Assembly (NCBI GenBank): GCA_020809705.1
Contig: CP085831.1
Location: 2,480,001 to 2,544,000, forward strand
Direction: 5' to 3'
DNA from: Calonectria ilicicola
Lineage: Eukaryota; Ascomycota; Sordariomycetes; Hypocreales; Nectriaceae
DNA length: 64,000 nucleotides
A model generated the notes under the pieces. The model worked only from the letters and a program-made list of their open reading frames with translations. It made no database searches and had not been told where the DNA came from. The translations under genes were made by a program, and so were the position numbers. How positions within the stretch are numbered: the first letter of the stretch is position 1; each line of letters begins with the position of its first letter. This document shows positions 11,156 through 23,100 of the stretch, in pieces.

Positions 11156-13370
11156 ATGCGTTCTACTATTGCAACTGGTGCTGCCACGATGCTGGCCATT
11201 TCGTCGGTGCACGCTCTCTCTCCGGCAGAGGTTAATGTCAAGCTTGGTGATGTCGCTGAGCTGTCCAGCGATGCCTGTCACCTTGCCGAGGGTCTCGATA
11301 CTTCCAACGTTGGCACTGATGGAAAGGTGAGTTTTCTGCGAGACATTGGTAATACAAATTTTAACATTTCTCCCAGAAACTGGTTGGCGAACTCGGCAAG
11401 ATAATCGACGTCGTTACTACTATTTCCGGCAATATTGGCGAGAAGGAACTCAAGCGATCCTACGGCTATGGAGCCAAGGGCGGAGCAAAGGGATCTGCCA
11501 ACGCACATGTTGGAGCTGGAGCCTCTGTTGGTGGCCATGTCGGAGCCGGCATTGGCGGTGGTGTAGGTGCTTCTGTTGGAGCCTCTGTTGGCGCATCTGT
11601 CGGAGGTTCCGCCAGAGCTGGAGCTGGAGGTTCCTATTACAAGAAGCGACATGATTGGGGATGGGGCCCCTACGACGATGGTGAATACTATGCTAGGAAA
11701 TACGGTGGAAGCTATGGTGGTGCTGGTGCCGGTGCCGGTGCTAATGCTGGCCTTGGTGGTGATGCTGATATTGGTGGCCATGCCGGCCTTGGAGCTGGAG
11801 CTGGACTCGGTGCTGGAGCTGGAGTCGGGGCCGGAGCTGGCGTGGGTGCCGGAGCAGACGCCGGCCTTGGTGCTGGCGCCCATGTCGGCGGCGATGCTCA
11901 TCTTGGAGGCGATGCGCATGCTGGCCTTGGAGCCGGAGCCGGTGCTGGAGCAGGTGCTGGGGTTGGAGCAGGTGCTGGCGGTGGTGCCGGTGCTGATGCT
12001 GGCCTCGGGGCTCATGCTGGGCTTGGTGGCGATGCCGGTATTGGTGCTAATGCCGGCCTCGGAGCTGGAGCTGGCCTCGGTGCCGGGGCCGGGGTCGGTG
12101 CCGGGGCTGGGGCAGGAGCAGGCGGCCATGCTGGTGTTGGTGCTGGTGCTGGTGCCGGTCTTGGTGGTGATGCTCATGCTGGCCTTGGAGGCGATGCCAA
12201 TGTCGGCGGCGATGCCAGTGTTGGAGGTGACGCTGGAGCTGGCGGTGACGCTGGCGCTGGTGGTGATGCTGGCGGTGATGCTGGCGCTGGCGGCAAAGCT
12301 GGCTCCGATTACTACAAGGGAAAGCGCAATTGGTGGGGAATCGGATACAATGGTCCCTATAGCAATGCTGGTGTCGGCGTAGGTGCAGGCGTCGACGGAA
12401 ACGGCGGTGCCAGCGTTGGAGCTGGTGTTGGAGCTTCTGTTGGCATCCCCAACGCCGGTGCTGGCTACTATGCCCGCGTCAAGCGCACTCTTGGTGGCCT
12501 CCTTGATGGAGTAGTCGGAACTGTTGGTGCTGGTCTCGGCGCTGCAGTCGGTGGTGGAGCGAATGCTGGAGTTGGTGCTGACGCCCATCTCAGCGGCGAT
12601 GCCCATCTTGGTGGTGATGCTCATGCTGGTCTTGGGGCTGGTGCTGGAGTCGGAGCCGGAGCGGGTGCCGGAGCGGGTGCCGGAGCTGGCCTCGGAGCTC
12701 ATGCTGGCCTTGGTGGTAGTGCTGGCCTTGGTGCCCACGCTGGACTCGGTGGTGATGCCGGACTAGGTGCCGGAGCCGGAGCCGGAGCTGGCCTTGGCGG
12801 TGATGCTGATGCCCATGCCGGCCTAGGTGGTTCTGCTGGCGCCCATGTTGGTGGTGGTGCAGGCGGTTCTGCTGGTGGTTCTGCCGGTGGTTCTGCCGGT
12901 GGTTCTGCTGGTGGTTCTGCTGGTGGTTCTGCCGGCGGCTCTGCTGGTGGCTCTGCTGGTGGCTCTGCTGGTGGCTCTGGAAGCTCTTATGGGGGATACA
13001 GCCCTGATGGTGGTTCCTCTAGCGGCTCCCATGGCTACAAGCGGTCTGAGTATGATAATGAGGAGAATTGCCATGAGTTTGACGAGGTAACTATCAGTCT
13101 CCTAATTATTCGAATCCCGATGCTAACATTTACCCCCAGTTCCTCCAAAATGTCATCAAGACCGCTGATGCCCTTGGCGCCCATGCTAAAGTCATCACCG
13201 ACGCTGCCCTGAAATCCGAGCTCAAGCATCTCATCATCTCTACCAAGGATTGTGTTGACGAATTTGGCCCCAAGTTCCTTGCCACTGCTCCCTCTTGCAA
13301 GTCAACTGGAAAGTATAATGTCGAGAAGGCTGATAAATCTTTCAAGGCTTGCATTACTAAGCTGGACTAA
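11156..13370 (+). CDS. secreted Gly/Ala-rich repeat protein with Kex2-type sites
   Basis: A 703-residue protein from exons 11156-11326, 11377-13086 and 13140-13370; both introns are phase 0 with GTGAGT/CAG and GTAACT/CAG ends. Residues 1-21 are a signal peptide. Residues 22-80 and about 614-703 are ordinary, helix-like and cysteine-containing, and they flank more than 500 residues of GAGAG, GLGGDAHAG and GGSAGGSA repeats. Lys-Arg pairs at 83-84, 147-148, 373-374, 426-427 and 612-613 sit at the few non-repetitive islands. Three of these are followed by aromatic-rich segments (SYGYG, HDWGWGPYDDGEYY, NWWGIGYNGPYSN). This suggests Kex2 processing or a silk-like wall or surface protein. No GPI signal is visible at the C-terminus. 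I do not recognise a named family; a split hydrophobic-surface-binding-like fold is only a guess. The TATA box and CT-rich leader suggest high expression. Confidence 0.8.
12862..12980 (+). repeat. 12-bp tandem repeat encoding GGSA units
   Basis: About ten near-perfect 12-bp copies (GGTGGTTCTGCT type) encode consecutive Gly-Gly-Ser-Ala units inside the Gly/Ala-rich protein. Such arrays change length easily by slippage, so allele length may vary between strains. Confidence 0.75.
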
Positions 13371-14281
13371 TTCGTATGTAATGGCAAAGAAATAATAAGA
13401 TTTGATGGATTCATATCAAATCGAAATAGTTAGATAGTTATTTCATATCCACTCCTTCATAATTTTGAATAGCATTAACATGAATACTTTAACCAATCTT
13501 GAGCCCTGGATCACCCATATAGCAAGTCATCTATTCCCAAGCAGCTTCCTGAAGTGAAAGGGGTGCTGCGATTTGTTCGTCACGAGGAGAGTTAATTAAC
13601 ACATCTTGACGTAGCCTGGAGCATTTGGTGGGATGCGAGAATAATAGCATCGAACTAGAGAACCGAAAACTACGAGTAACGCTGAACCTGGGTACAGGAC
13701 AGCGACCAGAGGTGGAGCACATGTCATTACAGGCTTCTCATGTCATCGAGACGAAATGAATTCACTCAATTAATGGTGGCAAAACTGCCCAAGTACAGAC
13801 ATTTAACCAAAGTACACAGTAAATAAAACATCCCCGAAAGTTTAAATCTCACTTAGTTTGGTATATAAGCCGAATGGAGAGGTTGGGACTCGCTCTTATG
13901 TAATGAAAGAGACCCAGATTCCTTCCGTTACTTCAAGATTCTCCAAACACTAGAAATCTCTCCAATCTAAGCCAAGCCCTATAATGAGACAGCTACACAT
14001 GAACCTATAAAATATCACTTTCTCAAAATTCTATGAAGGCTAAGGGTCGATGAAATGTCAAATTCGTTTTAATCTTCGTCTTTACGGATTTGTTGCATGT
14101 TGATTAAATTGGAGTTTAAATTTCATGAAGTCTCTAAATCGTCTATAAATAATACATGCGGGACGTCATACTTTGCGTCCTTGACTCCCCTCTGTTGCAG
14201 GATATTTTCTGCACCACAAGATAAAACCATCCAAAATGCGAAATTCAATTCAGCGTGGTGAAATTGAAGTCAAATATCTAA
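13371..14281. other. intergenic, AT-rich
   Basis: About 900 bp 3' of the Gly/Ala-rich gene with no coding frame that I can support. The short minus-strand frame at 13531-13722 lacks a convincing start and any motif. Confidence 0.5.
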
Positions 14282-14385
14282 TTAGTTCCACATCACAAGC
14301 ATGAGTCCAAACGTGGACTCTTCATTGCGAATGTGTAGGAAGTTATAAGTTCTCCAGAAGTGAACTCTCTCACAACGGTCCTCAT

Positions 14386-14807
14386 TCAAGATTGTGTGAT
14401 TGTTGTGAGGTGAGGTGCCACTAATAAAGCCGGCTGGGTCAATGGGCCCACCGGATTCAAATTGTTCGACACGACTTTTTGCTTCAAACCCCCATTGCCA
14501 ATCTTTGCAATACCAGCGATGCCTCCTAGCTGGCCGGACGTGGCGAACTCTTTTTGCGTCGCACAACTTTTAAATTATTTCACGTCCTTGGCATCCCTGT
14601 TGTATCTCATCCGTCTTCTAAAAGACCCAGGTGTTTGTCTAATCCCTTGACCAAATCGACATCAAGCAGACAGACGTATCGCCAGAGCCCCAGGACTCCA
14701 GCCACCACAACGACTGTGATAGTTAAGGCAAGGTCCTTGTGTCGCCGCTTCTGCGGGTTTCACCCCTCAGACCGCTCGCTCATTAAGCTCGACATGCCCT
14801 TGGTCAT
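14386..14807 (-). pseudogene. decayed small membrane-protein gene (possible)
   Basis: From an ATG at 14807 one minus-strand frame reads MTKGMSSLMSERSEG, then TGA, then a basic segment and a hydrophobic helix (LALTITVVVVAGVLGLW), then TGA again near 14615. A second frame, roughly 14550-14386, continues with Gly/Ala-rich sequence (LGGIAGIAKIGNGG) and ends TGA. Both internal TGAs could have been CGA. Either this is a degraded gene for a single-pass membrane protein or parts are chance. No family is recognised. Confidence 0.3.
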
Positions 14808-14914
14808 CTTTTATAGGACAAACTCTTGTTGAGAATATTATCGGTGTTGTCGGCAAGCTTTGTAAGTTCCCGTACTGACTTGCAGTAGAAGTGGAATACC
14901 ATCTCGATAACACT

Positions 14915-15529
14915 TCACGCAAACTCTTCGGGAAGGGTCGCTTCCGTTGAATTAATGGAATCAATTAGTTCCAAGCTGGATGACCATCTTTTGGAACATC
15001 TCTTCAATTTCCCCAGCGAAGTACGTGAGAGAGCCGAGTCCGGTCGCGCCACCGGCTCATCGTCGTCACTTGTCGACTCTTCCCCGTCATTCGTGGACTT
15101 TTCATCCTCGCTTGTCGATTCTCCCTTTTCGCTCACTGATCGTTGTTCCCCGTTAGTCGACGATTGCTCTTCGCTTGTCGACTTTTTCTCCTCTGTTGAC
15201 GATTCTTCCTTGTCACTCGTCAATTCTTCCTCCTCAGGCAATTCCGGAATAGCAGATAGCGGAGCAGGTTCGTATTCCAGTTCATACTCCGATTCATCTA
15301 CTATTACGATTGTTGAGGGACGAGGATGTCGCGAGGGCTCTTCGTAAATGACATCTGACTCTGGGCATTTCTTTTCATTTTCTATCGGGAGCTCTGAACC
15401 GACAAGGGTCTCCTCAGAAGTCGTGGCAGACGAGGAATCGACCTCCGTTTGCTTCCCAAAACAAATGCAAAAAGATTGCAGCATTGTAGTCCAAAAGGAC
15501 TCTGCGTGATGATCGTCGCCAGCCGACAT
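14915..15529 (-). CDS. acidic Ser/Glu/Thr-rich hypothetical protein
   Basis: A 204-residue frame from ATG 15529 to TGA 14915. Residues about 100-165 are a low-complexity acidic tract built on repeats like STSEEQSSTNGE and ESTSDDDE; the C-terminal 40 residues turn basic, then mixed. No signal peptide remains if ATG 15529 is used; the hydrophobic leader seen further upstream begins without an ATG. After the TGA the same frame stays open for 36 more codons with coding-like composition, so the stop may be a recent nonsense change (CGA to TGA). The plus-strand frame at 14955-15347 is its mirror. Function is unknown; disordered. Confidence 0.4.
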   Translation of the reverse strand: MSAGDDHHAESFWTTMLQSFCICFGKQTEVDSSSATTSEETLVGSELPIENEKKCPESDVIYEEPSRHPRPSTIVIVDESEYELEYEPAPLSAIPELPEEEELTSDKEESSTEEKKSTSEEQSSTNGEQRSVSEKGESTSEDEKSTNDGEESTSDDDEPVARPDSALSRTSLGKLKRCSKRWSSSLELIDSINSTEATLPEEFA

Positions 15530-17238
15530 TGTAGTGGCAGTGGTAATGAATGTAGTTATGCCGAAGCAAATGAAAAAGAAAAAAAAAAGGCTGAAAGAAC
15601 TAAGGTGGCTTAAATTGCAATTCACCAGTCAATGTGTCGTAGCCAAAAGTGAGTGTAAGAATAATAATGCAGGGGCGGCCTTCAAGGCTCAGCCAAGTTC
15701 AGAAAATATCGAAAGATAACTTAAGGAAAGGATGAGGTGAGAATGGCATCTTCGCGGCAAGCATAGCGATGGACAAGTAGACTTATGAATGGAGAATGTG
15801 GAATGCACAGACATATGCAGGAGCAATAAATCGGGAACGCCGGACGGTGAGCTGTGACACCTTTTCCCGCTAGTAATCATGGACCAACGGTTGGGACAAG
15901 GGCCATCCTCTTTAGCGTAAATCGGGACCAAACTAACGGTGCAAGCTTTAGGGGGCAAGCTGTCGCTGAGCGCGGCGACTATGGCATTGCTTTCGTCCGA
16001 GGTTCACAGCCATATCAGTGGTTCGTCTGCATTTCTCGTGCCTTTTAAGGATGTTGTTTTTTCTGTCTGAACCGTGTCCACAAAATAAACCCTCTTAAAA
16101 AAAATAAATGACAAATTCTGATATATGCAAAACACACTCAGCGTTAAATTGGCAGCCAAAGTAGATGACAAAAGTCGATGGAGGGGTACTCAGATGACCA
16201 TCAATCTCGTCATGCTGCTATTCTTGTCCCCCATCATCTGAGAAGCTCTGCACTAATAGCAGCCTCAACGGTCAACACAAGAAGCCATGACATGAACAAT
16301 TTTTATTAAGGGCAGCGATCACCAGGGTTAGTGCGAAGGCGCTAAGGCCGCTGGCATCCGAGCGTCTAAACATCCATTGTGCCGTCTTATGCATCATCCT
16401 GCAGACTCGAGCGAAACCAAACCAAACACTCGAGATTCAAGTTCGAGTGGACTTTGGTCTCTGATTCCCCTGCATGGATCTGCAGCATCCCTTGACTTTG
16501 CCCCAGTCCAACCCGACACGAAGGTACTGACAAGATGTCCTCTCGCTAAAGCGGTCTGGCCAACTCGGAGCACTTTTCCCTAACTAGTAGGCTAGTCCCA
16601 CTATCATGGTTCAGCCCCACCGTTTAATAAGGGTGATGAGCAAATCGACCCGTGACAGGGACGCACCCTTCCCATGTCAATGCACACTGCTCTTTGTTCC
16701 ACTGATTATGCCTTTGAGCAGGTCATTGGGCGGTTAGTTACCGACAAAGACGCCACTGGAGTGTCCCTGCGCTAGACGCTTTCCCAACCTTCTAGTGTGA
16801 GCTGAGGAATAAGGGCAGCCAGCGTCATGGGCCTGGTGGCTTGTGGTGGCGGTTCCACCATCGCAACCGGCGTGTCAAGGTTCTGGTCGGAATCGGAAAA
16901 TTCTTCAGAGGCTGGACGATTTAATGTGGATTCAGCAATCAGAGAGCGTGCCATGGGCTTGCCGTATGGCGATGATGAAATGTTCGTGTCATCCTCCCCA
17001 ACTTAGTGCTTTTTTTCCCTTAGCATTTTAGCGCGTCTTTGTATTCAGATGTGCTTAGATGGCTGCCGTGCTACCGTGAGCAGCCCTCCCACACAGTGCT
17101 GTATTTAGGGTAGCTCATCAAACCATAACCACGACATCAATATAGCCAAGGGATTGACTTGAGGAACAAAAATATTATTTAAGGCGTAGAGACTAGACTA
17201 GTTTGGATATCTGTTATTAAGTGCATCACTATATGAAA
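15530..17238. other. gene-free stretch
   Basis: About 1.7 kb with only short, overlapping, motif-free frames on both strands. A pyrimidine/purine-rich patch lies near 15570-15590. No tRNA-like B box or clear repeat was found by eye. Confidence 0.45.
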
Positions 17239-18131
17239 CTATTGGCTGGCCTTCTTGTGGTAATCCGTCCTAAAAATGGCATCATCTTTGCAACACACAA
17301 CTTTTCGACCACAGAACCTCTCATAATGGTGTCGTTTGGATAGGTGCTCTATACCATCTCCCCACCTCAACCTTGGAAGTTGGCTATCTTGACCATTGAG
17401 GCCCACAGCACTACAGGGTCCCACTGCGCGACTGCTATGTGCGACAGATGCGGCTACCACCGATTCCGTAGGCCAAAATGTTACGGACTCTGTTGAATTG
17501 ACCAATTGCTTTGTCAAGCTGGACCAAGCGGCATGGTATCTAAATGTCAACATTCTCGTAGTATAGTCATCTAGACTATTACCAAGTGAGATTCTTGTAT
17601 AGCCTAGCATGTTCAAATACTTGATCGTTTCTAATAGGAAGAAGTCAAGAGTCAACATGGTTAACTGGTCATTCTTCACCACATTTTCGTGGCGCATTGT
17701 GCAACAAGTAGCAAAATCGTCCAATGAGCTAGTGGCGCAGCGAAGCCTTGAGGCCAGAGAAGTAGGACGGTAAACCCGGCCCAAACGGACCACCGAATCG
17801 AAGTTTCTGACTTCATAGTCGAGAATATGGGGATGCGCCAGTTTACCAATCGCGTCACTTCTTGGAGTGCTATTCCTCGTTTCTCAAGAAGAACATAGAT
17901 GATTCTCCATGCGGGCAATCCTGAATAGCTAGCTTCAATAACTCGGACAAAGACATTCGTTGACGGTCGAGAAGACATTCTGTCGAGCAACAAAATGGTA
18001 AACGCCTTTGTCCTTTCCGCTCTTTTGATTCGTCCTGGTGTAATAAACGCTTTAGATGAGCTATGCCATGGCACGCGCCTAGTGACGGGAGAGGGACTCA
18101 AACGGCCAAATTTGGCCCAAAGCCAATGCAT
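17239..18131 (-). pseudogene. broken membrane-protein-like gene
   Basis: Two overlapping minus-strand frames look like consecutive parts of one protein. The upstream frame (18131-17676) ends soon after the hydrophobic stretch WAGFTVLLLWPQGFAAPL. The downstream frame (17793-17239) continues with NDQLTMLTLDFFLLETIKYL and then less structured sequence. A frameshift near 17720-17790, or an intron I could not place, separates them. A further coding-like minus-strand segment at 18624-18385 may be an older 5' part. The composition suggests a polytopic or membrane-associated protein. I do not recognise the family. Confidence 0.4.
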
Positions 18132-18806
18132 TTGATGGTAAGCGCTAATGCTGCAATAAAATCCAGCTTTTTATTAATTGGCTTTAGCCTAAATATGTGA
18201 TGCTTATGTATGGACTAGCTTTGAATCCTACGAGGTGAATGACCAATCCGATTGAAGACTTAGGCCTAGTAGTTGCACTGCGGCAGCTGAGAATAATACC
18301 AGGTGAGGCTAACCAGGCATATTTGGAAAATGGAGAACTAGACTCAACTTTTATGCGCTGGTCAAGTGACGTTTCCGCCATTTATCAGATTAGATCTGGC
18401 CCTGAAGGGAGGAAGCATTGGCGTATAACAGCTCCATTCACCAATAAAATCTCATGTGGAATTCTGCCGCAAGTGAGAAACTGAATATAATCTTGTTCAA
18501 AAGCGCGTTTGATAATGGCCAGAGTCAATATTCTGAGAAAGTTACTAAGCAAGGAAGAGTATTGTTGAAGATGGAGCTGGATATGGCACATCACCAGTGG
18601 ATCGTCACATGGAGCTTGTCCCAATATTGTAACAAAATGAATTCTGGGGGGCCCTTCCTATTATCGTAAAGAAACAATCATATTTATAAAACCGCCAGAA
18701 ATCTACTTCTCTATCTTATACAGAGTATCTTCACCTTGAATAGCGTTTCAACTCGCAAGCCGCAATAAAGGATTGACCAAATCCATCTCCACCTCGTGCC
18801 AGTAAT
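18132..18806. other. mostly non-coding, one coding-like minus-strand segment
   Basis: About 670 bp. The frame at 18624-18385 (-) contains AIIKRAFEQDYIQFL and looks coding, but it has no supported start or splice partner; it may belong to the broken gene downstream. The rest is 3' flank of the cysteine-rich gene. Confidence 0.35.
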
Positions 18807-19286
18807 TTAACATAGGTGAGTGTCTGCACAAACCCAGGCGTCATAAACACTAGTCGTGTCGCAACTTTTATGACCGCAGTCAATCTTATTTTCCTTCTGC
18901 TTGTAGCAAGTCGCAACCCTCTGGCCCGGATTGGCATTGTGCTTCCAAATTTCGAGCGTGTTGCCGTTGTTCGTCACCCAGAAATCAACTGGACCCGAGC
19001 CACAGATGTCGGGCAAGTTGTAACCATTCCAGTTGAAGTCTTGACCCCATTGTGGGAGCACTTTGGGGAAATATTTGTCGTTTTTGAAGGCCCCGCAGTT
19101 ATACTGCGACGAAGGCACAGCGCCTACTCGCCACTCGACATAGTGTTTGGGGTAGCAAACACCAGTTTTTTTGTTGCATTCGACATCGCAGAGATTTTGG
19201 TATCGAGAAAACACGTGAAAGCCGGCGAAAACAGAGGGGACCATGGAGATCAAAGAAAGAGAGAGGAATTGAGTAGAGAAATGCAT
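18807..19286 (-). CDS. secreted ten-cysteine protein
   Basis: A 159-residue single-exon gene starting at ATG 19286. Residues 1-21 form a clear signal peptide ending SVFA. The mature part has ten cysteines at 33, 37, 44, 64, 95, 127, 137, 142, 153 and 159, the last being the C-terminal residue, so five disulfides are possible. It is also rich in aromatic residues (WRVG, QWGQDFNWNGYN, DFWV). There is no membrane segment and no GPI signal. The size, export signal and even cysteine count fit a fungal small secreted or effector-like protein. No named domain is recognised, and a role in host interaction or antagonism is inference only. Confidence 0.7.
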   Translation of the reverse strand: MHFSTQFLSLSLISMVPSVFAGFHVFSRYQNLCDVECNKKTGVCYPKHYVEWRVGAVPSSQYNCGAFKNDKYFPKVLPQWGQDFNWNGYNLPDICGSGPVDFWVTNNGNTLEIWKHNANPGQRVATCYKQKENKIDCGHKSCDTTSVYDAWVCADTHLC

Positions 19287-20171
19287 GTTATTGGCTGTTG
19301 TAGGGTTTGCTGGATGTCGCCTGTTGTTTTTGTGTGCGTTTAGAGTAGTTGGTATGCGGATGTAATCAATTCGAGGATATTCCTTCTACTATTTATTGTT
19401 TTTTCCCTTCTGTTCCACATCTTTAGAAATCGCCGCCCAGTGACATCATATTCTTGGCATCTTAGATCAATTCTTTTCCATACCAAAACTCATGGACCAA
19501 TAATACCCTGGAATATAGATGTAAGCTTACTGCATTCATTGTTTTTAACCATAATTTTGAATGGAATCCAATCGCTGCTTGTTTGAAACCGTCAGCGGGA
19601 AACTGATGGAGGAGCTGAGTGAGGCCCGCCTCAAGGAGAATGGCCGGTTACATCAGCCCTAACCATAATTCTCTTCAGCTCTGGTGATTCGGTTAGTTGA
19701 GCGCAATTTAGGCTTAGTAAATCACCATACACCGCATAAATACCGGTCTTGGCACAATCATGGGTGAAAATCATAGCTTTACGTGGTTGGGGGGCTGTGA
19801 GGCCTCCCCATCCACATCGTGGTGGCTTTCGCTGTTAGTGGGACAATGTCCAAGAACCCCTCCCCCTGTTTCTCGCTCCCCTCCTTCCAGCTCTCAGCAA
19901 ATGAGATACTCACGTGACACAACTCGATCTCTTTCAACGCAGGTCATCCGTACTAAATTCACTAACTACTGTGCTTTAAGCGCTCGGGTTAAAGGCGGTA
20001 GTTTCTTACCCCGAGGATTACCCACCAAGAGGAATTGGACATGTCATCAGAATGAAAGCTGAATGAAATTGGCGGCTTCCCTCTTTTGGGCTAGTGGCTG
20101 CCTCCCAGTGTCGCGTCAACCCAGCCCTATCGCCTCAGGTTCTTTTGAACGCTCACAAACCAACCAACAGG
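19287..20171. other. divergent intergenic region
   Basis: About 885 bp between the secreted cysteine-rich gene (minus) and the NACHT receptor (plus). It presumably carries both promoters. The short frame at 19760-20062 has no motif. Confidence 0.5.
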
Positions 20172-23100
20172 ATGGATCCTCTCAAGGCACTGGACCTTGC
20201 AGGGACTATAGTTCAATTTGTCCAATTTGCGTCGGCATTATTTAGCAACGCCCAGACTATTCATAATTCCGTCTCCGGCGCCTCCAAAAACGGCGATAGT
20301 ATTGAGATCATCTACAGAAAGCTCTCCGTCTTCAACTCCAATCTGCAGTTTCAAGAGGCAGCCGACGACGTCCCTGGAAATACGACCTCGAAACAAGCGC
20401 ATCATGATGCAGAGATTAAAGCATTGGCGGTTAGCTGTCAAGGTGACTGCGAAAGGCTGCTCGAGGTTTCATCAAAGTTGAACGTCAAGACGCGATCGGG
20501 TCCTGGCTGGTGGAAGAGTTTCCAGGTCGCCTTTGCTGAGGTATCTAAATCGACTGAAATCAAAGAATTGAAACAGCGGATTACTGAGTACCAAAGAATG
20601 ATTATTGTTCTCTTCTGTTCTACCTCCAAGTATGTACAATTCTCTGCACCGCCTACTTGAGGAATATCCTTCTAATACAAGGCGGGGGGGTTAGTGAAAG
20701 CATCACAATTCTCCGTGCACAGATGTGGGAGCTTAGGCAGCTGACTCAGGCGCCGCAATCGCAACAATCGCAGCAACTGGGCCAGGTTTTGGATCAACTG
20801 AGTCTTCTGACCGTCGAGGTCAATAAGATGCATTCGAACCATATCCAGCACAAACTCTCACCCGAGGACATTGAACTTTTAACATCCAAGGTTCTGGACA
20901 CTTGCTCTCAAAGCCGGAAATTCAGCAGGCAATATGAAGTCCTTTGCGGTCTCAACTTTGAACAAAGACCAGCAAGATACGAAAGCATTCCAAAAGCTCA
21001 CAGAAGGACTCTGTCCTGGGCGTTTGAGAACGAAAATGAACGCAGCCGACTTGTTCGGTGGCTTGAGGACGATGATAAAATCTTTTGGATATCTGGGAAA
21101 CCTGGATCGGGAAAGTCAACTCTGATCAAGTTCATCGCAAACCATGAACGAACTCAGCAATGTCTACAGGCCTGGGCTGGCTCGAAGAAGCTAATGATTG
21201 CCTGCCATTACTTTTGGGCTGCTGGTACACCACTTCAAAGGTCTCACGAGGGACTGCTCAGGTCACTGCTATACGACATTTTGGACAATTCACCAGATCT
21301 GATTCACATAGTAGCACCAAACAGATGGCTTCAATCCAATCAGGACCATTCCTCCCCACAATATTCTCCAGCGAAGCCTTGGACATCGGCAGAGTTGGAG
21401 GATACCATACAGAAGCTCGCTGCTCAAGCGGAGCTACCAATGAGGTTTTGTCTGTTCGTTGATGGGCTGGATGAGTATTCTGGAGACCATGCCCAGTTAT
21501 GCCAAGCACTCCACAAGTTATCCGAAAGCCCGAACATCAAAATTTGCCTTTCCAGTAGACCTTGGAATATCTTTGAGGAGAGCTTCGGGCGAAATGATGA
21601 AACCAAGCTATATGTTCACGAACTAACACGGGGAGATATCTACAGTTATGCTGAAAGTGAACTAAGCCAGCATCCTAGATGGGATCATGTCCATTCCAGT
21701 GAGCAGAATACTTCTAAAATCTTGGACGAAATCACAAATCGGGCTCAAGGCGTATTCCTTTGGGTTTTCTTGGTCACAAAGGAACTTCGAGACGGAATGA
21801 CAAACTATGACACCATAACAGAGCTCTGGAAAAGGCTTGATGCCATTCCTACAGATCTTGAACAGTTTTTCAAACATATCTTACTATCAGTAGAGCCATT
21901 TTATCACGAAAGGATGGCTGGAACTCTGGAAGTTGCGTTGACTGCAAGAACACCATTGCCCACCATGATGTACGGCTTCCAGGATCTGGAATATGAAGAC
22001 AAGCACTATTCAACCAAGGAACCTGTCGAGGAGTGGGAAGATGCGAAAATCACCGAATTTATCGAACCATTTGAGCGCCGCCTCAGCTCCAGATGCAAGG
22101 GTTTATTGGAGATTCGCGGCCGACATGTAGAATTTCTCCACCGTACTGTCAGTGACTTTTTGCGAACAGGAGAGATACGGGAATTCATAATAAGCCACAC
22201 AAGGCATCGATTTGACCCAAATCTGACTATTTTTCAATCATACATGGCGTGGGTTAAGCACTCATCTCGTCTTCGATTCACAGACATTTTCGAGGCCTTG
22301 TCCTATGCCCACTGTTCGAACAGAAGGGAAGACTCTGATGAAGGGTTTTTGCATGAGCTCATAGATGAGTTTGAATGGTCTTTGCAAACTCTGGCTGACC
22401 AGGGTAGAGTGGACATGTTCAACTATTCCATCTCCAAACAGCCTCCTTACCGGCTATTCAGAACCTACATTCTACGAACTGCTCTAGATTCGTACGCTTC
22501 AAAGAAGCTAAAGATAAACCCCCGCCATTTTGACCATCTGGAGCCTTGTGCTCTGTCTTGTGTTCTAAGGTTAACAGCGAATGATCAGGATCCAACTACC
22601 GAAGGCTCCAAAATCTGGACCGCACATCGGCTGAACCTCTTGCAGTGTTTATTAAATAGTAATCACTGCCCAAATGAGGTTCATAAACTCTCGAAAGGTC
22701 AAGAAACAGCATGGTGTGACTTTCTAAAATTCACCATCTCCAAAGTTGAAGATATTGGTGGCTGGGAGGAATTACAGAGCCCAGCCTTGTTCAATTCTGC
22801 TCTTGGGAGCAGCGCTATCTCGATGTTGCTGGATTTTGGAGCAGACCCAAATGCCGTGGTGTTTAACAACGGTGATGTGACCGCGTGGATGATGTTTCTT
22901 CTCGCAGGGATCAGGAATCCGAGCTTGACCGAACATGCAGAGAGTTATATCCGGTTATTGGATAGAATGCTGTCACAAGCGAATTTTGAATGGAAATGCT
23001 CTGTAAAACCGCACTTTCCTATGGAGCCCAATTCAACTACAGCGAATAGACCAGAGTCGACGAGAAAGGAAGAAGCTCGTATGGCTACTTGGAGAATCCT

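Noticed and set aside
11567..12382. 271-codon plus-strand frame rich in Leu/Val/Met within the same gene
   Set aside because: Out-of-frame shadow of the GGT/GCT repeat codons.
11278..12738. 486-codon minus-strand frame rich in Ser/Thr/Ala opposite the Gly/Ala-rich gene
   Set aside because: It is the mirror of the GC-rich repeat on the plus strand; the plus-strand model has a signal peptide, introns and a promoter, and the mirror has none.
14955..15347. 130-codon plus-strand Ser-rich frame
   Set aside because: Antisense shadow of the acidic Ser/Glu/Thr repeat gene at 14915-15529.
20630..20680. Alternative NLR intron ending at CAAG before the G7 run
   Set aside because: It shifts the frame into a stop at TAG; the acceptor at 20691-20694 restores a continuous protein and has a good branch site.
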